From JBPOFM01 sp051252455 (GTDB lineage: Bacteria > Bacteroidota > Bacteroidia > Flavobacteriales > Flavobacteriaceae): 64,000 nucleotides of DNA. Shown here piece after piece: positions 1-8,640 of the stretch. Where the stretch lies: contig JBPOFM010000008.1 in NCBI GenBank assembly GCA_051252455.1, forward strand, positions 124,001-188,000, written 5' to 3'. Position 1 is the stretch's first letter; each line of letters starts with the position of its first letter. Below the pieces are notes generated by a model that worked only from the letters and a program-made list of their open reading frames with translations, searched no databases and was not told where the DNA came from. Position numbers and translations under genes: made by a program.

Positions 1-66
1 CCATTGGTGTTTTTGGGCGTATTTGGGTTTGTTTTCAACTATTTCCGAAAGAAGCGCTACACCTAA
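1..66 (+). CDS. gldG: C-terminal end of a membrane protein, probably gliding motility protein GldG (partial)
   Basis: Frame 1 is open from the first base to a TAA at 64-66 and encodes a hydrophobic segment (PLVFLGVFGFVFNYF) followed by a basic tail RKKRYT. That is a C-terminal membrane anchor with positive cytoplasmic residues. In Flavobacteriaceae the gldF-gldG pair (ABC-type gliding motility components) often lies directly upstream of dnaN, and GldG ends in such an anchor. The identification therefore rests on gene order plus the tail, since only 21 codons are visible. Any other single-anchor membrane protein is possible. Confidence 0.5.
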   Translation, partial: PLVFLGVFGFVFNYFRKKRYT

Positions 67-109
67 CAGTTGTTAATAAGTTTTCTTTTAGAAAACAAGC
101 AGTTTAGGA

Positions 110-117
110 TATATTTG
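110..117 (+). promoter_or_regulatory. -7 promoter element of dnaN
   Basis: TATATTTG matches the Bacteroidota -7 consensus TAnnTTTG and lies 37 nt before the dnaN ATG, downstream of the preceding stop codon. No good -33 TTG is present at the usual spacing. This suggests dnaN has its own promoter in addition to any read-through. Confidence 0.55.
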
Positions 118-154
118 TAATACTAATTAAACAGACAAAATTAAACATATTTAG

Positions 155-1273
155 ATGAAATTTATCGTATCCAGTACCTATTTATTAAAGCAGTTACAAG
201 TTCTTGGAGGTGTCATCAACAGTTCAAACACCCTGCCGATTTTAGATAATTTCTTATTTGAATTAAAAGATTCAAAACTAACCGTTTCTGCTAGTGACTT
301 GGAAACTACCATGTCCTCTGTGGTAGATGTAGAAAGTGATACAGACGGAAGCATTGCACTGCCAGCACGTTTGTTGTTGGATACTTTAAAAACGTTTCCT
401 GAACAACCATTAACCTTTGTTGTGGAAGATAATCATACAGTTGAAATCAGTTCTAATCATGGTAAATACGCATTGGCTTATGCTGATGGAAAAGAGTTTC
501 CGAAAGCAGTTGCTTTAGAGGATCCAAGTACCACGATGATTGCGGGAGATATTTTAGCAACAGCTATCAGCAAAACTATTTTTGCTGCAGGCAATGATGA
601 TTTACGTCCTGTGATGAGTGGTGTGTTTTTTCAGTTTTCAACCGAAGGATTGACCTTTGTGGCGACAGATGCGCATAAATTGGTGAAATATACACGGGAA
701 GACGTCAAAGCTTCGCAAGTGGCTGAATTCATCATGCCTAAAAAACCTTTGAACTTATTGAAAGGTATTTTGTCAGCAAGTGATGAAAGCGTCAAAATTG
801 AATATAACGACAGTAATGCTAAATTTACTTTTGAAAACTCAATATTGGTATGTCGTTTGATCGATGGAAAGTATCCAAACTATGAAGCGGTCATCCCTAA
901 AGAGAATCCTAACAAATTGACCATTGACAGAACACAGTTTTTAAACTCTGTACGTCGTGTGAGCATTTTCTCCAATAAAACTACGCATCAAATTCGTTTG
1001 AAAATTGCTGGTGCCGAATTGAATATTTCTGCAGAAGATATCGATTACTCCAACAAAGCAGAAGAGCGATTAACTTGTGATTATCAAGGCGACGATATGC
1101 AAATAGGGTTTAATTCGCGTTTCTTAACGGAAATGTTGAACAACTTAAGTTCAGACGATGTTCAATTGGAAATGAGCTTACCAAACCGAGCCGGAATCTT
1201 AACACCAACAGATGGCTTGGATGAAGGTGAACGCGTGACCATGTTGGTGATGCCTGTGATGTTGAACAACTAA
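155..1273 (+). CDS. dnaN: DNA polymerase III subunit beta (sliding clamp)
   Basis: At 372 residues this is the usual length of the bacterial beta clamp, the ring that tethers the replicative polymerase to DNA. The sequence starts MKFIVSSTYLLKQL and holds three repeated clamp folds of about 120 residues each. It ends in VTMLVMPVMLNN, the typical C-terminal strand (MPMR/MPVML) that binds clamp partners. The start is supported by the -7 element at 110-117. A strong bidirectional terminator follows at 1331-1363. dnaN is about 50 kb from dnaA here, so the classical dnaA-dnaN operon is absent, as is common in Bacteroidota. Confidence 0.97.
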   Translation: MKFIVSSTYLLKQLQVLGGVINSSNTLPILDNFLFELKDSKLTVSASDLETTMSSVVDVESDTDGSIALPARLLLDTLKTFPEQPLTFVVEDNHTVEISSNHGKYALAYADGKEFPKAVALEDPSTTMIAGDILATAISKTIFAAGNDDLRPVMSGVFFQFSTEGLTFVATDAHKLVKYTREDVKASQVAEFIMPKKPLNLLKGILSASDESVKIEYNDSNAKFTFENSILVCRLIDGKYPNYEAVIPKENPNKLTIDRTQFLNSVRRVSIFSNKTTHQIRLKIAGAELNISAEDIDYSNKAEERLTCDYQGDDMQIGFNSRFLTEMLNNLSSDDVQLEMSLPNRAGILTPTDGLDEGERVTMLVMPVMLNN

Positions 1274-1330
1274 AAATGGAGCCTTCAGTTTGCTGTCTAC
1301 AGAGGATAGTAATCTTATAAAGATGCAAAT

Positions 1331-1363
1331 AAAAACGCCTACTTTAAAAAAGTAGGCGTTTTT
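1331..1363. terminator. Bidirectional intrinsic terminator between dnaN and DUF4870 gene
   Basis: An inverted repeat (AACGCCTACTT / AAGTAGGCGTT) is flanked by an A-run on the left and a T-run on the right. It can therefore stop rightward dnaN transcription and leftward transcription of the convergent DUF4870 gene. Confidence 0.85.
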
Positions 1364-1386
1364 CCTTTATCTAACATAACTAATAA

Positions 1387-1725
1387 CTAACTAATAAAAT
1401 TAAATGATAAAGGGTAGGTTGGATTTTCTCCATTACTGACTTTGATAGCATTGATGATTGGAAATATTATGGCTACAATTCCTAATACTAAAAATCCTAA
1501 AAGTCCTAATCCAAATAGAAGAATTAATGGAATGCAGATAATAAAGTAAATTATCAGGCTTAACTGAAAATTAATAATGTTCTTACCATGCGTATCCATT
1601 TGTGATACTTTTTCCTTTTGCGTCACCCAGATAATTAACGGAAGGATTAAACTTCCGAAACCTGTAACAAGCGTCACTAATTGGCTTAAATGTGTGATTA
1701 CGAGTAATTGTCTATCTTCTCTCAT
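1387..1725 (-). CDS. DUF4870 domain-containing small membrane protein
   Basis: This 112-residue protein has an amphipathic N-terminus, a first hydrophobic segment near residues 19-34, a cytoplasmic basic loop (TQKEKV) and two closely spaced hydrophobic segments at about 52-95. The pattern HLSQL...ILPLIIWVTQKEK...INFQLS is characteristic of DUF4870 (also known from chloroplast-import Tic20-like sequences). Function is unknown; these are small polytopic inner-membrane proteins. It stands alone, convergent with dnaN. The family call is by pattern recognition only. Confidence 0.8.
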   Translation of the reverse strand: MREDRQLLVITHLSQLVTLVTGFGSLILPLIIWVTQKEKVSQMDTHGKNIINFQLSLIIYFIICIPLILLFGLGLLGFLVLGIVAIIFPIINAIKVSNGENPTYPLSFNFIS

Positions 1726-1797
1726 TTTTTCTTATGATTTTAATTGATTGATGTACTTATATGACGATCAAATGTCAAAAATGTTACAATCGTTCTT

Positions 1798-4098
1798 CTA
1801 AAGATGATAGCGCAAAGACACGCCGCCATAATAATTACGGGGATTTCCTGGATAAAAGTAGCGAGGCTCGGAGTTGTTGAATCCAGTAGCATTGATGAGG
1901 ATGGCTGACGCATATTGAGTATCAAATACGTTATTTATACCGAAATTGAGTCTCATTTCCATCGCCTTAAAAAGCGGTACTTCATAATCAATTTTCAGAT
2001 TCATGATGTTATAAGCGTCGCTATAAAGTGTGTTGCCATCATTCATAGGCATTTGTCCTACGTACAGATGATTACCATAAAGTGCTAGATTTTTAAATTG
2101 AAATGCAATACCAGAGCCAATGGTCAAATCTGGAACACCTGTTAAGTCATTTCCCGAAAAATCGGTGTCATCGCTAACAAAATTTTCAAACTTGTGCCAA
2201 TTAAATGAAGCATTTACATAAGGTGACATAGAAAACGATTCATTGATTACTAATTGATAATTTGTAGATACTTCCAAACCCTTATGAATTGTCTGACCTG
2301 CGTTTCTACCGATGTATTGGTCATCACCAACTCTTTCAGCCACTAACAGATCATCAATATCCATAAGATATAGGGAAGTCAAAATGTGCCATTTTCTGTT
2401 AAAAAAATAAGACTCCACGCCCACCTCATAATTAAATCCCTTCTCTGGACTGATATTAGGATTAACAATACCATCGGGTGTTAACGCTTCTTCCAGACTT
2501 GGGTAATTGAATCCATAACTAACATTCACATAGATATTCTGCCTTGCCGTCAATTGATATATTACATTCAAATTGGGCGCCACTATTGCATCAAAATCCC
2601 TCGACACGTCTTGATTACTTGTGCCATAATTGTATTCATCATGATAATCATAATTAACCTTGTTATAATTGACACCTACTTGTACGTCCAATCTCTCTAA
2701 AATCGGAAGTGTGATACTTGAAAACACATTGATTTGTTTCCTATCTTCCGCATTTTTGCTCAACAACAGACCTTCTAAACTTCCGTTCCCGTTATTATCA
2801 TCATATAAATTTTCAATGGTCTTCCAGTTGTATTTATCTTTAAAAAACTCTCCTCCAAAAGTCCATTCAGCAACTCCATTCAGAAATTTAAAGCCTTTGT
2901 CGAAACTGGTTCTCGCTCCAAAACCAGAGGTATATTCATCTAAAATATTAAAAGGTCGAGGTTCATAGTGATCAGAATAGGTATAAAAGACACTCGTTGT
3001 ATTTTTGAAATTTTCATCAAAGATGTGTTTTAAACTTAAAGCCACCAGTGTATTTTTTTCAGACTCATACCCTTTTGCCTGCGCCCAAGTAAAAGCGGCT
3101 TGAGATGGGTCTTCTTCAAATGCGGACTTACTGATGGAACTGGGAATTTGCGCCGTGTAATTATTATAATTTATCAATGACGATAATTCAGTTTTATCGC
3201 TCAATTTATAATTTGAATTTAGTAGGATGGAGTTTCTGTTATAATTGCTATTCTCTCGGAAGCCGTCCAACTCTAGATGACTATATGTCACATGAAAATT
3301 GAATCTATCATTAGAAAAATCAGAGGTGAGTGTGTTTTTAAACAGTCCATATGAACCAACGGTTGTGTTATTTCTAAAAGATAATCCTTCGGTTTCTGGT
3401 CTCTTGGAAGTGAGCAGCAAAGTACCACCAAGATTGGTCCCATATTGGGTTGCCTTTGGCCCCTTCACAATTTCTATGGATTTTAAATCTTCCGGATCAT
3501 AGCTGTCGATCGTAGTTTCGCCAACACCACTTGTAATTGGAATTTCATTGAAATAGGCCCGAATTTTATTTGTCCCATATAACGTTCTTGCACCAACTCC
3601 ACGTATAGTGATGCGATTCGTGTTAATAGCACCATTTTGGATGTATATTCCTGCTGTTTGGTTGATGGAAGACACAATATCCACTGGGCTTTGTTGGGCA
3701 ATTGACTGGCTGTCAATCTTGGAAGTCGGAGTAAGTATACCCTTGACACTTTCATTGCGTGCATTGACTAGAATTGGGCTTAAACTTTCCGTTATGACCG
3801 GTTTTTTCAGTTGAAATATTTGACTGTTCTCTTTAAATAAAATATCCAATGATTCGTAATCAGAATGTGTAAATGACAGATTGATAGGGATTTTGAATTC
3901 CGTTGGAAGTATAAATATTCCGTTTGAATCAGTTGTTGTAATATAATCGTTCTGAAAACTTACGGATACATTCGCTATCGGCACTTCCTTTTCAGACACG
4001 ACCACTCCCTTCAATTCCTGCGACTGAAGTACATTAAAAAAAGCGGTCATGATTACCATAACCGCTTGTAATTTCAATTTTGACATTAATTCATTCAT
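1798..4098 (-). CDS. TonB-dependent outer membrane receptor, possibly for PQQ
   Basis: This 766-residue protein begins with a signal peptide (cleavage after about residue 26, LQSQ). It then has a carboxypeptidase-like regulatory domain near 28-105 (ELKGVVV...IANVSVSF), a plug domain near 115-235 (SSINQTAGIYIQNG, TIRGVGART, IEIVKGPKATQYG) and a 22-strand type barrel ending in GGVSLRYHL. Such receptors import a bound ligand across the outer membrane using TonB energy. It lacks the SusC-type SusD partner. The ATG overlaps the stop of the upstream PQQ-type dehydrogenase gene (ATGA), so the two are translationally coupled. That coupling suggests the ligand is PQQ or a substrate or product of the enzyme; siderophore or vitamin transport remains possible. 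An internal ATG four codons later is an alternative start. Confidence 0.9.
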   Translation of the reverse strand: MNELMSKLKLQAVMVIMTAFFNVLQSQELKGVVVSEKEVPIANVSVSFQNDYITTTDSNGIFILPTEFKIPINLSFTHSDYESLDILFKENSQIFQLKKPVITESLSPILVNARNESVKGILTPTSKIDSQSIAQQSPVDIVSSINQTAGIYIQNGAINTNRITIRGVGARTLYGTNKIRAYFNEIPITSGVGETTIDSYDPEDLKSIEIVKGPKATQYGTNLGGTLLLTSKRPETEGLSFRNNTTVGSYGLFKNTLTSDFSNDRFNFHVTYSHLELDGFRENSNYNRNSILLNSNYKLSDKTELSSLINYNNYTAQIPSSISKSAFEEDPSQAAFTWAQAKGYESEKNTLVALSLKHIFDENFKNTTSVFYTYSDHYEPRPFNILDEYTSGFGARTSFDKGFKFLNGVAEWTFGGEFFKDKYNWKTIENLYDDNNGNGSLEGLLLSKNAEDRKQINVFSSITLPILERLDVQVGVNYNKVNYDYHDEYNYGTSNQDVSRDFDAIVAPNLNVIYQLTARQNIYVNVSYGFNYPSLEEALTPDGIVNPNISPEKGFNYEVGVESYFFNRKWHILTSLYLMDIDDLLVAERVGDDQYIGRNAGQTIHKGLEVSTNYQLVINESFSMSPYVNASFNWHKFENFVSDDTDFSGNDLTGVPDLTIGSGIAFQFKNLALYGNHLYVGQMPMNDGNTLYSDAYNIMNLKIDYEVPLFKAMEMRLNFGINNVFDTQYASAILINATGFNNSEPRYFYPGNPRNYYGGVSLRYHL

Positions 4099-5384
4099 TT
4101 AGTATAGCTCACTTTCCAAAGTGTATTTCCCGAATCATCGTTAACCAACAAATCACCTTGCGGAGTCACAGTCACTGCAACAGGTCGACCAAAAACCTCT
4201 GAAGAATCTTCATCTGCTATAAAACCCGTTAAAAAATCTTCAGGTTGTTGCGGTTTTCCGTTCTCGAAAGGAATAAACATAACTTTATAACCCGACAATA
4301 CCGCACGATTCCATGAGCCATGTTGTCCAACGAACGCTCCGTTCTTGAACCTTTCCGGAAATTCAGTCGCATCATAAAAAGTAAATCCCAGCGATGCTGT
4401 GTGTGGTCCCACTGATACATCTGGAATTATGGCTTTCTGTACCAGCTCTGGTGCTTTACCTTTTAGGCGTGGATCTTCAATTTGTCCAAAATAAGAATAG
4501 GGCCAACCGTAGAACCCTCCTTTTTTGACATTCGTGACGTAATCTGGAACTAAATTATCTCCCAATTCATCACGCTCATTCACAGCTGTCCATAATTCGC
4601 CATTGGCAGGATTCCAATCCATTCCGACAGGATTTCTCAAACCACTAGCAAATATCTCCTCATTAGAGCCATCTAAATTAACCACTAGGATGTTTGCGCG
4701 TCGCTCCTCCTCTTTCATTCCATGTTCACCAACATTACTTGCAGATCCTACCGAAATATAAATTTTATCTTGTGCTTCATTCGTGATTATATTTCGCGTC
4801 CAGTGATTATTATAACCACCAGCTGGCAAATCAACAATCTTCATTCCTTCAGTATCTTTTATAGAAGTCTGACCTTCTTTATATGGAAATTTATAAAGTC
4901 CATCGGTGTTCGCCACGTAAAACACATCTTCAATAATCAACATCCCAAAGGGTTGATTTAAGTCTTCAAGAAAAGTCTCTCTTACCTCAAATTTGCCGTC
5001 GTTATTTTTATCCCTTAAAACCGTGATTTTTCCCTTGCTTTTACCTGTAGAGGCCTCACTCACAAATAAGTCTCCGTTAGGCGCATAATATGACCAACGA
5101 GGATTGTCAAAACCATCGGCATATTTGGTAACTGTGAATCCTTCAGGAGCAACAGGCATTTTATTTTCTGGCCAATCTACCAACTTATTTGAATTACGAA
5201 CAGATTCTGTAGCGTAGGGAGCAGCCAAAATTAGTTCTCCAATAGCTGTCATAACAGTGTCTTGAGTGTGGACTATTTCTTTTTGCTCTTCGTTCCGTTC
5301 ATCCATTTTCTTCTCTGTTTTGGACTTGCAGGAAGTAATAATAAGGCAACATAATGAGGCTAATAGTATAATGTGTTTTGACAT
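4095..5384 (-). CDS. Sorbosone/glucose dehydrogenase-family (PQQ-type) lipoprotein
   Basis: A lipoprotein signal (LCCLIITSC, acylated Cys19) precedes a six-bladed beta-propeller of the glucose/sorbosone dehydrogenase family, total 429 residues. Diagnostic stretches include NPRWSYYAPNGDLFVSE, FASGLRNPVGMDW, WTAVNERDELGDNLVPDY and GGFYGWPYSYFG. Enzymes of this family oxidise sugars in the periplasm using pyrroloquinoline quinone and calcium; no PQQ biosynthesis genes are visible in the window. It is the first gene of a two-gene leftward operon with the TonB-dependent receptor, and a TAGCTTTG promoter box lies 28 nt before its start. The actual substrate cannot be read from sequence. Confidence 0.88.
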   Translation of the reverse strand: MSKHIILLASLCCLIITSCKSKTEKKMDERNEEQKEIVHTQDTVMTAIGELILAAPYATESVRNSNKLVDWPENKMPVAPEGFTVTKYADGFDNPRWSYYAPNGDLFVSEASTGKSKGKITVLRDKNNDGKFEVRETFLEDLNQPFGMLIIEDVFYVANTDGLYKFPYKEGQTSIKDTEGMKIVDLPAGGYNNHWTRNIITNEAQDKIYISVGSASNVGEHGMKEEERRANILVVNLDGSNEEIFASGLRNPVGMDWNPANGELWTAVNERDELGDNLVPDYVTNVKKGGFYGWPYSYFGQIEDPRLKGKAPELVQKAIIPDVSVGPHTASLGFTFYDATEFPERFKNGAFVGQHGSWNRAVLSGYKVMFIPFENGKPQQPEDFLTGFIADEDSSEVFGRPVAVTVTPQGDLLVNDDSGNTLWKVSYTK

Positions 5385-5412
5385 AATTTTAGAGTTTTTT
5401 TAAATTTAAATA

Positions 5413-5420
5413 CAAAGCTA
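5413..5420 (-). promoter_or_regulatory. -7 promoter element of the dehydrogenase/receptor operon
   Basis: Read leftward this is TAGCTTTG, a match to TAnnTTTG, with a 28-nt leader before the ATG at 5384. Confidence 0.5.
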
Positions 5421-5551
5421 ATATCTCAATTATAGTTTTATTAACCCTTTTGATGCAGATAATGCTTTATTACAAATTGATTTAGAAACGTTCATCTCTA
5501 AAAAAAAGCTCTCGGTCAAAAGAAGTTTGACTTTTGTTGAGTATAAAAATA

Positions 5552-7024
5552 TTATTGAATCACTAATTTTTTGATTGATCTTTCGTCTGGCCCAACCAAC
5601 TCAATAATATAAAGACCAGAACTTAAATCAAAATGCATCTCATTTGAGCCTATATGAAGTAACCTTTTCGCCACAAATTTACCGTCCAGACTGTAAATGT
5701 TCATTTGTTCAAAATAGACATTGTTTGAAAGTGTAAACGTGCCATACGAAGGATTTGGATATAACGCAACATCATCTAAATAGAGATCATCTACACTTAG
5801 GAAATCACAATTAACAGGGTCGAATGTGACCAACCCCAATGTATTAATATCATTTTGATGTACAATGACATCTTCAGCTGAAGCAAGGGTATTAGGTAAA
5901 TTCATTTCGTCCCAACAATTATTCATCGCCATGATGCTATTTGAAGTATTATTATAAAGTGCATACGTGGTGCCTCCGTTGCCATTCTCCGAAAAAACAT
6001 TATGTCCTGCATTACTTCCGCCATCACCCAAATTAATTGATGCACCAGAAAGAAGTGTGATACCCCAAAGATTACGACGAAATTGGTTGCCACTAGCAAT
6101 CACTTCCATAGAATTGGAACCATTACTCAACGAAATACCGCTACCGCCTAAATTAGGGTCACCTTGTGTATCATTATCCTCAATGACATTATTACGAATA
6201 TAAGCAAAGGAACTGGGCCCTATAACAGTGATTCCATAACGATTATCTGTAATAATATTATCATCGATAACAGCATTGATGCTGCCACCGACCAAATTCG
6301 CCACTGCAATTCCTCCTGCCATAATATTGTTACGATCACCTCTAATGGTGTTTCCAATGATTCGCAACGGTGGGTCAGACAGTGTCGCTCCCATATTTAT
6401 TTGTGGTCTATTGTTATTGCTGCTGTTATTCCCTTCTATATAATTGTTGAAAATATACGCAGACACTTGGTTATTAGCGCCCGAGCTTATTGCAGGGGTC
6501 TCATTGAATGTAATTGTATTATTGGTTATTTGAGCCTCACCTCTAGATAAAGATATGACACTACCAGTAGAAACTCCCGAGACATTATTAGTGATTGTAG
6601 AGTTGTTAATCGTAAATGTTTCTGTCAATACACGCAAACCACCTCCATATTGTATCGTTGAATTTTGAATATTGACGGTTGAAAATTCCTCAAAACGAAA
6701 ACCATCATATGGTGTAGCAACATCGATTGCAGTGAACATAACTGTATCCGCATCTACTGTAAAAGTTCCAAAAATCGTAATTAATATATTGGCTCCAATT
6801 TCTAAAGTTAAATCTGAATCAATTAGCAAAGTATCAGTGCTAGAAATCGTCAAGTTCCCTATTAATGAATAGATATTTCCTGAGACAGAAAGAGTAGTTG
6901 GGCTTGCTGCAAGCAGATCATCCAAGCTATAGACCATACCATTGTTAGGAGTTGTGAAATCTTGAGCTTTTAGCAGCCCAATAACGCCAAGTGAAATAAA
7001 TAAAGTGAGTAATAGTTGTTTCAT
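5552..7024 (-). CDS. Right-handed beta-helix protein with T9SS type A sorting domain
   Basis: The 490-residue protein has a signal peptide ending LLKAQ (about residue 21). Residues 50-390 contain degenerate solenoid repeats rich in N and I (NNTITFNETPAIS, NNYIEGNNSSN, NNVIEDNDTQG), typical of parallel beta-helix proteins such as polysaccharide lyases or adhesins. From about residue 415 comes a T9SS sorting domain: YPNPSYGTFTLS, then MNIYSLDGK, ending KKLVIQ. It should be exported by the Por secretion system and attached to or released from the surface. No catalytic motif was recognised, so substrate and activity are unknown. A -7 box is at 7047-7054. Confidence 0.85.
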   Translation of the reverse strand: MKQLLLTLFISLGVIGLLKAQDFTTPNNGMVYSLDDLLAASPTTLSVSGNIYSLIGNLTISSTDTLLIDSDLTLEIGANILITIFGTFTVDADTVMFTAIDVATPYDGFRFEEFSTVNIQNSTIQYGGGLRVLTETFTINNSTITNNVSGVSTGSVISLSRGEAQITNNTITFNETPAISSGANNQVSAYIFNNYIEGNNSSNNNRPQINMGATLSDPPLRIIGNTIRGDRNNIMAGGIAVANLVGGSINAVIDDNIITDNRYGITVIGPSSFAYIRNNVIEDNDTQGDPNLGGSGISLSNGSNSMEVIASGNQFRRNLWGITLLSGASINLGDGGSNAGHNVFSENGNGGTTYALYNNTSNSIMAMNNCWDEMNLPNTLASAEDVIVHQNDINTLGLVTFDPVNCDFLSVDDLYLDDVALYPNPSYGTFTLSNNVYFEQMNIYSLDGKFVAKRLLHIGSNEMHFDLSSGLYIIELVGPDERSIKKLVIQ

Positions 7025-7046
7025 AACCGTCTATTTTTAGTTTCTG

Positions 7047-7054
7047 CAAATTTA
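7047..7054 (-). promoter_or_regulatory. -7 promoter element of the beta-helix gene
   Basis: Leftward TAAATTTG fits TAnnTTTG; 22 nt separate it from the ATG at 7024. Confidence 0.5.
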
Positions 7055-7141
7055 AAAAATGCGAATAGGAAAGACTATAAAAAACACATTTTTATAGTTA
7101 TCACTGACCATCAGATAAAGAGTTAAAAGCTCAAGGGGTAT

Positions 7142-7173
7142 AAAAAAAGCAGACTCCCCAGTCTGCTTTTTTA
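7142..7173 (-). terminator. Intrinsic terminator downstream of the cyanophycinase-like gene
   Basis: The stem AGCAGACT/AGTCTGCT has a CCCC loop (GGGG on the minus strand), with runs of A on one side and T on the other, so it could work in both directions. It lies about 155 nt past the stop of the cyanophycinase-like gene and could equally end a short RNA started at 7232-7239. The rest of the 7025-7325 gap is AT-rich and holds only the two promoter boxes noted. Confidence 0.8.
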
Positions 7174-7231
7174 TATTTGCCCAAATCTATCAGTTTCTTA
7201 TTCCCCAATAATCGACTGATTAATAGCAATA

Positions 7232-7239
7232 CAAATATA
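7232..7239 (-). promoter_or_regulatory. Orphan -7 box in the 7025-7325 gap
   Basis: Leftward TATATTTG, a perfect TAnnTTTG, lies about 60 nt upstream of the terminator at 7142-7173. No ORF lies between them, so it may drive a short noncoding RNA. The box alone is weak evidence in AT-rich DNA. Confidence 0.3.
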
Positions 7240-7325
7240 GTCAATTTTCTGACGTACTTCTCTTACATGATTTCGTTAATTTGTTACACAATCTCGTTTT
7301 TAGGATAAAAATCAAAGTAGTTGTA

Positions 7326-8606
7326 TTAACGTTTAAGCATTTTAAAAGTTCGATAAGAACCACTAGAAGCGATTTTTAATAGATACATTCCCGCTGATAA
7401 ATGTGTTGTATTAATAGTACCGTCCATTCTCCTATCTACTAATAATTGTTTTCCCAATGCATCAAAAATAGTGATTTCGTAATTTTGAAGTTGTGTACGA
7501 ATGGTAATGACGTCAGAAAATGGATTGGGGGATATATTAATTGAGGATGTCTTAAATTCATCCACAGACAACACGCAGTTAGGATTGGTATCTGAAATAG
7601 TTGAATAAGTTCCAGTGTTTACAAACCAATTTTGCCATGTTCCCCCACTACCTGTATTCCAATTAGCAATATTAAAATAATGGGTCCCATTATCTGTGCC
7701 TGGCACTTTATAAACCTTCACTGCTTCCGCATCTCTATTCCACGTTAAGGGTTGCTCGGCTACACAGGTTTCAGGAATATTGTTATCCACACAGTTACCT
7801 TGTAGAAAATAAGCGTATTCTGGATATTGTGGCGTTTCACCATATACATGCGCGTCACCATTTGGTTCCACACAGACCGCTGTATATTCATTACAGGCAA
7901 TTCCGAAGGAACGCATACCGTAATCAGTTGTGAAGCGCGCCATAAATGTAGTTAATCGTCCTGCCCTATCACGATCATCAAAATGAGTATCTGTCACCAC
8001 GTTTTGCATAAATGGTACCTCTAAAAAATCATTATAATTTAGAGTCATATCGTTTCGGTAAGGGTTTGACAAGGCTTCGTCAGAAGTAACCGTTCCGTTT
8101 TCGGCCGAATAATAATAATTGCCCAAAATTGCCATTCCAGCACTTGTGCCGCCTATAACGCCTTGTTTTACATTTATAAAATTATTGAGGGTTGTTTCCA
8201 TTTCATTATTTCGAAACATAGTGACATAATCGTATTGATCGCCACCAGCAAACCAAATAGCTTCCGCTTTTGCAACCTTGTCCAAAACGTAAGGATCTGT
8301 TGCTCCCGCTTCATTGTGGACAACAAAGGTTCTAACGGAGTTGATAACGACCCCTAAATCTGAAAAAAAATAGTCGTTATATCCATCACTTCCAGAAGCT
8401 CTTAACACGACAACATCGCCACCATCTGCTTTGTTTAAAAACCAGACCATAGCTTCATCTTTTTCTGATGCACCACCCATCAAACAAATACCTTGTTGAT
8501 GATTCGTAGTCGCATCCGATAAATTTCCGGTATAATATTCTGTATAATTTTGAGAGAATGTGAGTTGAAAAATCAACAAATTAAGTAATAAAGTAATTTT
8601 TTTCAT
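7326..8606 (-). CDS. Secreted cyanophycinase-like peptidase (family S51) with T9SS sorting domain
   Basis: After a signal peptide (to about residue 18, LTFSQ) the protein resembles cyanophycinase/dipeptidase E: CLMGGASEKDEAMVWF, VVVLRASGSDGYN, AIWFAGGDQYDYV and the nucleophile elbow GGTSAGMAI with Ser155. Family S51 enzymes cleave Asp-linked peptides; cyanophycinases degrade multi-L-arginyl-poly-L-aspartate. Residues from about 345 form a T9SS sorting domain (SPNPFSDVITI, IFDALGKQLL, MYLLKIAS). The combination implies an extracellular enzyme acting on a polymer from other microbes. It is 426 residues and monocistronic. Substrate specificity is inferred from the family only. Confidence 0.85.
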   Translation of the reverse strand: MKKITLLLNLLIFQLTFSQNYTEYYTGNLSDATTNHQQGICLMGGASEKDEAMVWFLNKADGGDVVVLRASGSDGYNDYFFSDLGVVINSVRTFVVHNEAGATDPYVLDKVAKAEAIWFAGGDQYDYVTMFRNNEMETTLNNFINVKQGVIGGTSAGMAILGNYYYSAENGTVTSDEALSNPYRNDMTLNYNDFLEVPFMQNVVTDTHFDDRDRAGRLTTFMARFTTDYGMRSFGIACNEYTAVCVEPNGDAHVYGETPQYPEYAYFLQGNCVDNNIPETCVAEQPLTWNRDAEAVKVYKVPGTDNGTHYFNIANWNTGSGGTWQNWFVNTGTYSTISDTNPNCVLSVDEFKTSSINISPNPFSDVITIRTQLQNYEITIFDALGKQLLVDRRMDGTINTTHLSAGMYLLKIASSGSYRTFKMLKR

Positions 8607-8640
8607 AATCTATATTATAAAACTATTAATATCTTTAAGA

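Noticed and set aside
6164..6550. Plus-strand frame of 128 codons opposite the beta-helix gene
   Set aside because: It is an antisense shadow of repeated Asn/Ile codons in the beta-helix protein.
7170..7177. Rightward TATATTTG inside the gap at 7025-7325
   Set aside because: It would only transcribe antisense to the cyanophycinase-like gene; in AT-rich DNA one such match is expected by chance.
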